From Metabacillus endolithicus (GTDB lineage Bacteria; Bacillota; Bacilli; Bacillales; Bacillaceae), in the NCBI RefSeq assembly GCF_023078335.1, contig NZ_CP095550.1, positions 2,028,001 to 2,092,000 of the forward strand: a stretch of 64,000 bases of DNA, read 5' to 3'. Shown here piece by piece: positions 19,375-28,757 of this stretch (positions are counted from its first letter, which is position 1; every line of letters starts with the position of its first letter). The position numbers and the translations under genes are program-made. Below the pieces are notes generated by a model. The model did no database searches. It saw only the letters and a program-made list of their open reading frames with translations, and had not been told where the DNA came from.

Positions 19375-19410
19375 AAAAAACCCCACAGAAAATTTTCTCT
19401 GTGGGGTTTT
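19375..19410 (-). terminator. Terminator of the transglycosylase gene
   Basis: AAAACCCCACAGA, loop AAATTT-rich, TCTGTGGGGTTTT; symmetric, with a T run on the minus strand, just after the gene at 19418. Confidence 0.85.
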
Positions 19411-19417
19411 ATTCCTT

Positions 19418-20943
19418 TTAATGCGGGGAATAGTTAACTAAGCCTTTATCATTCGGCAGATAATATCCGCCGCCTACATTTAACCTGTCACCGTCTATTG
19501 AATAAACTCTAGCACGTTCGCCTGGTTGAATAACTTTGTGAACAGAGCCATCTGGCGCATACATGTTTACCGGCTTTTTAGCTGTCGCAAAACCTTTGTA
19601 AAGTAGAACAGAACCATCATTTTTCAGAACCTGTAATCCAGTTTCTTCAGATCCGCCAACATAGACATATTGGCTATCATAATCATAAACTCTTAGATTA
19701 TGACCTGGTCCGTAAGTTGTGCCTTGTTCTGTTAATTTACCATCTTTTAAAACATATAGCTTAATATTTTCTCTTGTGTTAGCTCGAGCAATCATCACAA
19801 CCATGTTTGGATCATAACGTTTAATATAGTAGTCTCCACCAACGTTATAATAATCACCCATGGCACCGAACAGTTTAATCATTTCACCTTTTACAAGAGT
19901 AGGGTTTCCTTCATTTGTTTCGGTAATAGTGAACGTTCCGTCCTTATTATCTCTTAACAAAGGAACATCATCGCGAATGATCACTCTACCAACAGGCTGA
20001 CGATGATTTGTCGGGAACGTTGCATGAGGAACTGTAAGTGTTGCTGGTTCCATTCCCTGTAAATTTGATGTAGCCATGTAACCTTCTTTACCGTTAACAC
20101 TTACTTTAAAGAAGGAAAAGAAGTTTGCTGAACTAGTAGATTCATATGGTCCAGCTAGTATTTTCACTTTGCTATGCGGCTCCACTTTGGCGATAACAGA
20201 TGAATTAGCGGAAGTATCAGGGTAGTTACGAAGGTTTGAAACACCATTAGTTACACTGCTTTTTGATGTATATACCACATCTCCAACTTCCAACGCTTGC
20301 ATAGAAGGTGTATTCCAGCTATCAATATCATATTGAAGCTTTGTAAACTGTAATGTTCCATCACTCTTATAAGATGTTGCGATTTTAGGTGTTGCTGAAA
20401 TTTTCACGCCCGTATTATCTCTTCTTAGATAATCAAAAACTTTTTCTTGATAAGGCTCAGCATGTTCATTTGGATCGTTACGTTTTGATAGTCCGTTATA
20501 AAAGCCCAAACTGCAAAGTACCAATGCTCAATTTTTGAACGGTCATGACCATTGATTTTCGGGATGAAGCTATAACTCCATTTTTCGTTCAGGATCTGAG
20601 CACCTATTTTAATATTGTACTCTGTATCCGTAAGTAGCTTTTCCTTACTTATCTTTTTATCTGCTAATTCTTGATCAGATAAAGTGATTTGCATCATTCC
20701 GATTCCGCCGTCATCACTGACGATCGGTTCACCATTGCTGTCAAATTGTTTCATGCCTGTTTCGCTATAAGCAATGGCCTTTAAAATTTCAGGAGGTATA
20801 TTGTATTGTTTTGCTACCTCAACAATTAATTCTTTTTTCTTTTGATACGATAACTCATCATTCGCTGCTTCTACTGATGATAGATTAATAGAACTTAGAA
20901 CAAGCGTGACGATCATCAATAGGCTTAGACTAAGCTTACGCAT
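19418..20943 (-). CDS. Secreted SLT-type lytic transglycosylase with C-terminal VGGGYY module, frameshifted
   Basis: Two overlapping frames form one 508-residue secreted protein. The N-terminal part has a signal peptide (ending SSVEAA), then a lysozyme-like transglycosylase core with the catalytic-type glutamate in KAIAYSETGMKQF and GGIGMMQIT. The frame breaks at a four-A run (plus 20500-20503). One more base joins HWYFAVWAF to YNGLSKRN. The middle region carries an SH3-like segment (about 210-310), and the last 180 residues are the repeated VGGGYY module described in the findings, ending VNYSPH. Role: cutting peptidoglycan glycan strands while held at the wall. Confidence 0.78.
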
Positions 20944-20960
20944 GCCTGATTCCTCCCCTA

Positions 20961-22055
20961 TTAGTTCGAGAGAATGATCTCTTCAACAGCCTTTTTTCGT
21001 TCTTCTAGCTGTGTTCTTATTTCATTAAGGCTTTGGTAAGATCCTACATGAAGTGTATTACCATAGGCTTTAATTTCATTCGCTCGTTTTTCTAGTCTAT
21101 CATACTTTTCCAGTAGATTACCAGCTTCATCTAAGTTTCCAGCTTCTACTGTTTGTTCAATCGTATCTAGTAAACCGTACATAGATACCTCATAGATAAC
21201 TGTTTCTCTAGCAATTTTAGCTGGTGTGATTGATTCTGTGTTAAATCGTTTACGTAGATCTGAACCGTATAAACGACTGTATACTGTTTCACTTTTCTTT
21301 ATATTTGATGAATGCTGATGATATAAATTAACTGATTCATCTGTTAAATTTTGATTTGTAATCATTGTGTTAGTTAATTGCTTTGTGCTTCCTGCTAAAT
21401 TAGCAGATAAATTAACTGAATCTATTACATGAGCTGTTCTTAGTACATATTCTTTCGCAGCTCCACTATCAGCTTGCTTACGAATTTCGTTATATGTTGA
21501 TAACACACCTTGATTTTGTGTTGTTGTGTCTGATGACATATAGTGCTGAGAAGCTGTTTGCCATAGCTGCTTTGCTTCTGCATCAACAGAGTTTAAATAA
21601 GTAGACAACCCTTCAAGACGTTTAGCACCCAGATATCTAGTATTCCAATAAGATTCTTCTAGCTTGCTAACTGTAATACCTTTAGATGATGAAGCATGAA
21701 CAAACTCATTATTTCCAATATATATACCAGCATGTGATGCTCCCGGCTTATATGTAGTAAAAAAGACAAGATCTCCAACTTCAGGGTTACTTACTTTTGT
21801 AAGATCGCTTGAGGCATACATATCTGCGGAGGTTCTAGGTACTGAATATCCATATCCTTTTAATACATAATTAATATATCCCGAGCAGTCAAAGCCACTT
21901 GGAGACATTCCACCAAAACGATAAGGAACTCCTAAATACTTCTTACTCTCTTGAATAAATTGCTGTTCATTTATTGTAGAATCCGCGAAGGCCTTAGAAT
22001 GCGCTACCAAAAATACAAACGAACATAACATAAAAATGAATAAGTGCTTCTTCAT
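20961..22055 (-). CDS. NlpC/P60 endopeptidase with C-terminal SbsC-type wall-binding module
   Basis: A 364-residue secreted protein. The signal peptide ends at SKAFA. An NlpC/P60 domain follows (about 30-145), with the catalytic Cys in GFDCSGYI, the His in SHAGIYIG and a later His in FVHASS. A helical region leads to an SbsC-like module (about 230-350) with RLYGSDLRKRFN, ARETVIYEVSMYGLL and EKYDRLEKRANEIKAYGN. The enzyme would cut stem-peptide bonds while bound to the wall polymer. The start is ATG at 22055 behind GAGGTG. It lies 17 bases upstream of the transglycosylase gene on the same strand, so the two may be cotranscribed. Confidence 0.87.
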   Translation of the reverse strand: MKKHLFIFMLCSFVFLVAHSKAFADSTINEQQFIQESKKYLGVPYRFGGMSPSGFDCSGYINYVLKGYGYSVPRTSADMYASSDLTKVSNPEVGDLVFFTTYKPGASHAGIYIGNNEFVHASSSKGITVSKLEESYWNTRYLGAKRLEGLSTYLNSVDAEAKQLWQTASQHYMSSDTTTQNQGVLSTYNEIRKQADSGAAKEYVLRTAHVIDSVNLSANLAGSTKQLTNTMITNQNLTDESVNLYHQHSSNIKKSETVYSRLYGSDLRKRFNTESITPAKIARETVIYEVSMYGLLDTIEQTVEAGNLDEAGNLLEKYDRLEKRANEIKAYGNTLHVGSYQSLNEIRTQLEERKKAVEEIILSN

Positions 22056-22221
22056 AACAATCACCTCTCTAAATGTACCTCTTTATTCTACCAAGCATAT
22101 TGTCTCTGTTACGTTACAGTAACGTTAAATTTGTCGCTTTATATTACAGTTTCTTTACAAAATGAAATAAAGTTCGACAATCATCCCTTTAATTGATCTC
22201 ATTTTTCGATTAAAAACAGAG

Positions 22222-22258
22222 AAAAACCCACAAATTTACAATAGATTTGTGGGTTTTT
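22222..22258 (-). terminator. Terminator of the M14 peptidase gene
   Basis: AAACCCACAAAT, loop, ATTTGTGGGTTTTT; the stem and T run read correctly on the minus strand directly after the peptidase stop. Confidence 0.8.
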
Positions 22259-22266
22259 GATGTCGT

Positions 22267-24398
22267 TTATTGAATAGAATATGTTTCTTGTAATAATTGT
22301 TTGATAGATTCGTTCACAAGAATAGAAATCTTCTCAACAAAAAGTTGCTGCTTTTCATTTACTAACGCTAGTTTTTGTTCATCACTTTGTCCTGCTTCAA
22401 TCTCTCCCTGCAGAACAAGGATTTCTTCACCTAGTAGAACCACTTCTTTAAATGTGCTTAATTCAGAAAGCTTAATAATCGCTTCATCATATAATACTTT
22501 GGATTCAGCATCTAAAGAAGATTCATCAATAAACGTTACTTGTTCTTCAGCATGATAAATTGAATCAAGTATGCTTAAATCACTGCTGATTGTTGTTAAG
22601 CTTTCGTAATCAGCATATAACTGTTCAATTTCTTGGAAGAAAACAGTCTCATCTATTCCTACAATTTCTTTGTATTGCTGAATTAATGAATCTCTCAAAG
22701 TAACAAGCTGTTCTTCAATTTCTGGATGATCAGGATATTTACCAGGGTATAATTTATTACCTGCTTCTTTGATTTGAACAGAACGATCTTCTAGACGTTC
22801 TAATACAGCGAATCTCTCTTCAATCTGTTCAAGTTGTTCATTATTTAGTTCTTTCTCAATAATTTTCAAGAGATTATATCGAGAAACTTCGTAAATAACA
22901 GATTCTCTAGCAATTTTGCTTGGACTAATATACTTATCGCGGGTTAATTGACGATATTGACTACCATAAATACGGCTCATCACTTGTTCAGCTTTGTTAA
23001 TGCTTGATGACATCGCATTATACTGAACCACGAAGTTATCATCAATTTTATTTTGATTAATTAGTGATGCAAAACGACCTTTTTGCTCTAAAAGCTGATC
23101 TCCTACATAAACCGCATCTATAAATCTAGCTGCATCCAGCTTACGACTCTTCGCTTCAACAATGTATTGTGATAGGAAGTCACGGTCACTCTTTGTTAAA
23201 CCAGGAAGCGATTGTTCAGCTGTTTTTATTAAGCTACCTGTTTTGTTGTATAGAGAGATAAATGAAGTCGTAGCCTTAATATCCGCCGTCGTTTTAAGAT
23301 TGCTTGTGTGATAAGGTCTTAGTGACTTACTAGCTAAAAATGCATCGTTTACTTTTTTCGTTGCTGCTGCCTTTACCGGGTTATATTTTGTTAAAAATAA
23401 CTTATGACCTTCATTTGCAGCATAAAGACCAATTGTTTTATTTTCGTTCCAAATACTTGAGAAATAAGAAAGTGGTACACTTGTTTCTCCTACATATGGT
23501 GAGATTTCAATCGTAAACGCAGGGCGTTTGTAATGTGAGATAAACCAATCTGTAAGTCCTCCACCAGATTGATATCCCTTAGGATAAACAAGAGAATATC
23601 CCGTTGTTTTACCAATATATTTTGCTAAAGCATGATCTCGGTCATACCATGAACCGGTTTGATGAAAATCCCAATATAAGATTTCACCACTACTATGATA
23701 GCTTACAACCATTTCCGGTTTTGTTTTATTCGTAAAGTCAACCATTGTAATGGTTTCTTTAGCGTAATTAGCTCTTGGGCCCGGGTAGTTTTTAAAATAT
23801 GGACGGCCGGGACTGCAACAGATGTTATTCCAATCAGCATCATATTGTCTATTAAGATCTATCCCCTTAGCATTTGCTTTCCAGCGGCGGAAATCCATAC
23901 TACCATCATTCATTTTTTTAATGGCTGCATGATCTGAGCTAGGAAATTTCTTTAAACCAAATTGCTGCAAAGTAACACCATCAGGATTAACCATTGGAAC
24001 AAACCAAATTTTTGAATTGTTTAAAATTGATCTAACATTATATCCATGATAAGAAGAACCATTTTTATAGGCATTCGCATATTGATCAATCATGTTCATA
24101 TTGACCATTGTAGTCATCCATTCCCTCGCATGGTGAGATCCGTTCACCTGAACAACGGAAGTTCCCTTTCCTAGTGAGACCGCATAGATGTTTCGACCGT
24201 ACTCACTTTTCCCAATCACTTTATATGAAATTAAATCAGGATAAGCTTGTGCAAGTTCCTTAATGTCCTGTTCCATGATTTCGTACGTATAAACTTGATT
24301 ATTGTTCACATAAGAAGCAGCAGACGTGCTTTCTGGAAGTGCAAACAATACTACTAACGTGAATAAAAAGAAAAAGTAGATAATTGCTTCGTCCTCAA
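22267..24398 (-). CDS. M14 zinc carboxypeptidase with SbsC-type wall-binding module, frameshifted in the signal peptide
   Basis: A secreted protein of about 710 residues. The M14 domain (about 35-340) has the zinc ligands in SHHAREW and VVSYHSSGE and the catalytic Glu in FTIEISPY; related bacterial enzymes remove D-glutamyl-linked or C-terminal residues from wall peptides. It is followed by a long helical SbsC-type region (about 380-580) with SRIYGSQYRQLT, ARESVIYEVSRYNLL and EAGNKLYPGKYP, then more helices. The best start is TTG at 24398, eight bases after GGAGG. It reaches the mature frame only if one T is added to a T run (plus-strand A runs 24365-24375), giving MRTKQLSTFFFLFTL. Confidence 0.82.
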
Positions 24399-24664
24399 CC
24401 TTAGATCCTCCTCATGACCTCGTAATCTATAACCTTACTAATCATATCAAATTTCGACATTGTCGTGAGGATTTTTTCAAAAAATGTCATTTCCTTTTTC
24501 TGCTTTGATTTACTAGATTTTATTTGGTATATTTTTCTTTGGTAGAGCCGGATTTTTCTGCAGAATTCGACTTTCCTAAAAATAATGGTTATAATTTTTT
24601 CCATTTTTTCAAAAGCTAATTTAATCGAGATAACAAGAAGATATACTTCAAGGAGATTTTTCAC

Positions 24665-25692
24665 ATGACTAAATCGAGGATCTTTTATTTTGATAATTTA
24701 CGAATTGTCGCAACCTTTGCAGTTGTACTTTTACATGCTGCTGCCCCTATTTTATATAAGTTCCAAACGGTAACAAGTACAACCTGGTGGACAGGTAATA
24801 TTTATGATTCTTTAACAAGATGGTGTGTACCAATCTTCTTTATGCTAAGTGGCGCTCTATTGCTTAATCCCGATAGAACAGATAAGCCAATGATCTTTAT
24901 CCGTAAACGCATTAGTAAAGTAATTATCCCCTTACTTGGATGGAGCACCTTTTATTTAATTGTTCAAATCAATCGAGAGGTCATTATCAATGATCCTTTC
25001 ATGATTACCAAAGCTTTTTTTGAAAATGACATCTATTATCATCTTTGGTTTTTATATGTCATTATTGCGATTTACCTTATCCTACCTGTTTTAAAAGTGT
25101 ATATCGCTGGCGCAAGTCAGAAAAATTTGCAATATTATTTACTGCTTTGCTTTATCGTAACAAGTGTATTTAGTTATATTAGTAAATTTCATGAAGTAAC
25201 AGTGGATATAAAGGTTGAAGCTGCAACTGGCTATATCGGCTATTTCTTTTTAGGCTATTACTTGCATCGTTATGGATTGTCCAGGATCACAAAGATCGTG
25301 ATGTATCTACTCGCAATTATTGCAAGCATCGTGATCATTCGCGGAACTTATGACTTAACCGTGCAAAACGAAGGCTTCTTTGATGGATTTTTCTATCATT
25401 ATTTAAATATGCCTGTTGTGTTTCTATCTATCGCGGTGTTTATATTCTTCCAGGACTTTAAGTTTGATTTAGGTCGGTTCTTTTTATTTTCGTTAATTAA
25501 TAAAACCAGCTTAGGAATTTATCTTCTTCACCCATATATTTTCCTACTTCTTTTGGAAAACTACGATATTCACGCTCATACCGTGCGTGCCTGGCTGGCA
25601 TTCCGATATTAGCCACGTTCACTTTGCTTGTAAGCATGATTGTCGTGATGATTCTTCAAAAGATACCGGTTGTGAAGAGGTTTGTTCCGTAA
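24665..25692 (+). CDS. Membrane acyltransferase (Acyltransferase_3 family), frameshifted near the end
   Basis: An integral membrane O-acyltransferase with about ten helices and the family start FYFDNLRIVATFAVVLLHA, containing the conserved His. Relatives O-acetylate cell-wall or exopolysaccharide sugars. The printed frame stops at 25612, but adding one G at 25592-25598 (CTGGC to CTGGGC) continues it with GIPILATFTLLVSM to a basic C-terminus and a stop at 25690-25692, giving 342 residues. The ATG follows AAGGAG. It is a lone plus-strand gene amid minus-strand wall-protein genes. Its acceptor could be the wall polymer or peptidoglycan, which is not shown by the sequence. Confidence 0.78.
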
Positions 25693-25815
25693 AAAGGGAC
25701 TGTCGAGGTGAAACTAACGGGTTCGATTCTGAAGTACAAAATACGAATTAACATTGCTTCTCGTACAGTAAATCGCACTAGGATTAAAATTTAGCCAGTT
25801 ATTCAACACAGCAAA

Positions 25816-25848
25816 ATGCTTGGAGACATATATACTCCAAGCATTTTT
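25816..25848 (+). terminator. Hairpin with T run, start of repeat element E1
   Basis: ATGCTTGGAG, loop ACATATATA, CTCCAAGCAT, then TTTTTT. It could end the acyltransferase transcript. A near copy occurs at 63498-63535 in the same relation to the following repeats, so it seems part of a composite repeat element. Confidence 0.65.
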
Positions 25849-25924
25849 TATATCAACAAAAGCATTCAATTATGGCAATTTTCAAATCTTCAATAATTGT
25901 TGGGAAATAAGCTACTAAAATAAG

Positions 25925-26105
25925 CGGAAAAATTCCTCTTAATTAGAAAATATCATGAAATATAGATCAAATAGACGGAAAAATTACGCCTATTTAATAA
26001 AAAAAGGCAAAAATGGACCATTTTACTTTGCTTAACCGGAAAAATTCCGCTTATATCCCCCAACCGAGCTCCATTCTTCAGTTTAACCGGAAAATCTCCG
26101 TTTAT
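25925..26105. repeat. Repeat element E1: four CGGAAAAATTCCG palindromes spaced about 51-61 bp
   Basis: Cores start at 25925, 25976, 26037 and 26088, each CGGAAAA followed by an imperfect complement and then CTTAT or CCTATT. The linkers are AT-rich and unrelated to each other. The same element is found at 63576-63695. No gene is visible in 25693-26274. Confidence 0.75.
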
Positions 26106-26243
26106 TTAAACTCTCAGTTACTTTTTATCCCTGGTAGTTAACTATATTTTTTGAACACCAACCTATTAGGATGCGAATTTTCATGGTGACAAAAGCTTAT
26201 GTCACCATGTTAGTTTAAGACTTTTCAAGTCAACTTTACCCCT

Positions 26244-26274
26244 ATAAAAAAAGAGCCGACACCGTGTCGCCCCT
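26244..26274 (-). terminator. Terminator of the subtilase gene
   Basis: Minus strand GGGGCGACAC/GTGTCGGCTC stem followed by TTTTTTT, immediately after the stop codon. Confidence 0.82.
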
Positions 26275-28692
26275 CTAATTCTTTATAAAATAAAAATCCT
26301 CTTTCCGATCAACCACATAATATCCGTTCCCAAGATCTACTTTCCCGTCACCGATGCTCTTCACATAATATAAATTACCCTTTTTCAGCGTACTGTGCTT
26401 TGCTCCATTTGGAGAATATAACACAATATCTTTTTTAGGTTTTACGTATCCCATCAGGTAGAAGCTCTTTTTATCTGCCTTAATGGTATAGCCGCCACCC
26501 ACTTCATATTTTTGACCGTTATAGGAATACACTTTAATCGCTTCTCCCTTTTGCAGCATGCGATAAACATTTCCGTTAGGATCATATAGTGGAGTTGGCT
26601 CTTTAATTAACGCCCTACCAATGTAAGCAATGGTTTTTCCTTCTTGATGTCTAACATAATAATCTCCGCCAACATTATAGTAATGACCCGAGACACCGAA
26701 TACCTTGAGTTGTTCTCCTTTTGTTAAACCACGATAATAAGTGAAGGTATTATCACTGTTCTTGCGGTATAACCCAAGCCCATCTCGACGGATAATCACA
26801 CGTGCAGAAGGATGGTCATGATCAACAGGAAGCGTAATGTTCGGTATCGTCATATCATCCATTTCATACGTAAACGTGCTAACATCACTTGTAGTGGTAC
26901 CACTAATAACAGCCGCTTTAATCGTTGTTGATTCATAAACAGGAATAGAGTCAACATATGAAAGACCATTCACACTAGAAGGAGTAGACCCATCAAGAGT
27001 GTAAACAATTCTCTTATTTGACGTTGATGACAATTTCACCTCAAACGGTTGAGTATACTTACCAGAGTCAAAATTAGCTATAGGACTTACCAATGGAACA
27101 TTTTGATTGGTAGAAACCACACTTAATTGATATGGTGTTGATGACCAATGGTTATTATAGTCAGAAATAATCACATAATAGGTGCCTGGAGAAGCGAGAA
27201 ATGAATAGGATTCTGCTTTTCCTAGTCCGTATTCATCAATATAATCGACCATTTCAAGAGATGAGCCTGCAAGCTTTTCAATATCAATGCTTAAGTCAAG
27301 CTCATTCGACATTCCTGTAAGACTGATATCAACATCTGTATTCGAATCCACATTAAACACATACACATCATAATCATATGGAAAATTCATTTTTTCTGAA
27401 CGAGTTTCATAGTATCCAATATCAAAAGCATCTTCTGTTGTTCCAGAAACTTCTTCTTCGACTGGAAGTGTTGTTGTTAAGCTTTTATACATATTTGGAA
27501 TTCCATATCCGTAGTCTTTTTTCCAGCTTCCGTTTGCACCTAATTCGAGAATCCATTCTACCTCTCTAGGATTTAGATCTGGACGTTCACTTAATAATAG
27601 GGATGCCATTCCAGCAACAACTGGTGCTGAAAAAGATGTCCCACTTACGACCGAGTAACCACCTTCTGAATGAAGTGAATACATGTCCTCTCCTGGTGCT
27701 GCAAGGTCAATCCACTCACCACGATTTGAAAAATAGGCAAGGTTTTTACTTGGATCTGTAGCAGCTACACTGATAACTGGTAGATATGTTGCTGGATACA
27801 TCGGCTCTCTGCTAGTATCATTCCCCGCTGCACCAATCAGAGTAATTCCTTGCTCAAAAGCTTCCCATAGTGCTTCATTTTCAATATCAGAATAATAATA
27901 GCTTCCATAACTCATATTAATAATATCTGCACCTTGTTCAATGGCGTAATGGATTCCTTTTACTTGGTCTTCAACAGTTGAATGGCCCTCTCGATCACTA
28001 ACCTTCACCGGAATGATCTTAACATTTTGATTGATTCCCGCTATTCCCGTTCTATTGTTTGAAATAGCTGCAATAATACCTGCTACACTCGTTCCATGAC
28101 CATGATCATCCGCTGGATCAGAATCATTATTTACAAAGTCATAGCCATTAAGCACTTTCCCCTTCAGATCTTCATGGCCTTTGCTCACTCCCGTATCTAA
28201 AACAGCCACTTTGATTTCATTTCTAAACGAAAATGAATTCCAGGACTTAGGAAAATCAAGGGCTGGAATATACCATTGATTTGAATAGTAATAGTCATTC
28301 GGAGTAGCGCTCATTTCAACTTTATAGTTAGGCTCTGCATTCTCGACACCGTTTAATTCTTTTACTTTTAATAAAGTATTCTCGTAATCTAGTTCATTAG
28401 GAATCTTAACTGTATAAAGAGTCGTATTTGAGCTTGATAAATCAGTTGTTTCAACTAACTCTAGACCTAAGGAATGTAACTCAGACAAATCTACGTTTCC
28501 TTGGATAATCATTTCACGATTTTCAACAGCATCTTCATTAATTGATTGTTCTTGCTGATTGCCCTTCAATGGCTTTGTTTTCGTCAGAAATTCATCAGTA
28601 ACCTCAGAAGTCGTTTCTTCGGCAGAGGCATGAAAATGAACTGGAGTAATAATCATAAGAATAACGGCAAAAGATCCTACTAGTTTCCTCAT
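26275..28692 (-). CDS. Secreted subtilisin-like serine protease with C-terminal VGGGYY module
   Basis: An intact 805-residue S8 protease. It has a signal peptide (to about 24), an I9-like propeptide (about 55-125), then a catalytic domain with Asp in VAVLDTGVS, His in DHGHGTSVAG, Asn in GAAGNDTS and Ser in SGTSFSAPVVAG. After it come a pre-peptidase C-terminal-like beta domain (about 420-530) and a chitobiase-type beta domain (YTLDGSTPSS, about 540-615). The last 180 residues carry the repeated module with YYNVGGDYYV, YEVGGGYTI and DLGNGYYVV. The start ATG follows AAAGGGAGG. It is probably a surface-held protease; the substrate is unknown. Confidence 0.9.
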   Translation of the reverse strand: MRKLVGSFAVILMIITPVHFHASAEETTSEVTDEFLTKTKPLKGNQQEQSINEDAVENREMIIQGNVDLSELHSLGLELVETTDLSSSNTTLYTVKIPNELDYENTLLKVKELNGVENAEPNYKVEMSATPNDYYYSNQWYIPALDFPKSWNSFSFRNEIKVAVLDTGVSKGHEDLKGKVLNGYDFVNNDSDPADDHGHGTSVAGIIAAISNNRTGIAGINQNVKIIPVKVSDREGHSTVEDQVKGIHYAIEQGADIINMSYGSYYYSDIENEALWEAFEQGITLIGAAGNDTSREPMYPATYLPVISVAATDPSKNLAYFSNRGEWIDLAAPGEDMYSLHSEGGYSVVSGTSFSAPVVAGMASLLLSERPDLNPREVEWILELGANGSWKKDYGYGIPNMYKSLTTTLPVEEEVSGTTEDAFDIGYYETRSEKMNFPYDYDVYVFNVDSNTDVDISLTGMSNELDLSIDIEKLAGSSLEMVDYIDEYGLGKAESYSFLASPGTYYVIISDYNNHWSSTPYQLSVVSTNQNVPLVSPIANFDSGKYTQPFEVKLSSTSNKRIVYTLDGSTPSSVNGLSYVDSIPVYESTTIKAAVISGTTTSDVSTFTYEMDDMTIPNITLPVDHDHPSARVIIRRDGLGLYRKNSDNTFTYYRGLTKGEQLKVFGVSGHYYNVGGDYYVRHQEGKTIAYIGRALIKEPTPLYDPNGNVYRMLQKGEAIKVYSYNGQKYEVGGGYTIKADKKSFYLMGYVKPKKDIVLYSPNGAKHSTLKKGNLYYVKSIGDGKVDLGNGYYVVDRKEDFYFIKN

Positions 28693-28721
28693 AGCTGCCT
28701 CCCTTTACTAAAAGATAATAG

Positions 28722-28750
28722 AAAGACTGACCCAAACCAGGTCAGCCTTT
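28722..28750 (-). terminator. Terminator of the beta-propeller/VGGGYY gene
   Basis: Minus strand GGCTGACC, loop TGGTTTGG, GTCAGTCTTTC; between the propeller gene and the subtilase gene. Confidence 0.65.
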
Positions 28751-28757
28751 ATATGAC

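Noticed and set aside
24401..24664. 87-residue minus-strand open frame between the M14 and acyltransferase genes
   Set aside because: Low-complexity Lys/Ile-rich translation of an AT-rich divergent promoter region; overlaps the ribosome site of the acyltransferase gene.
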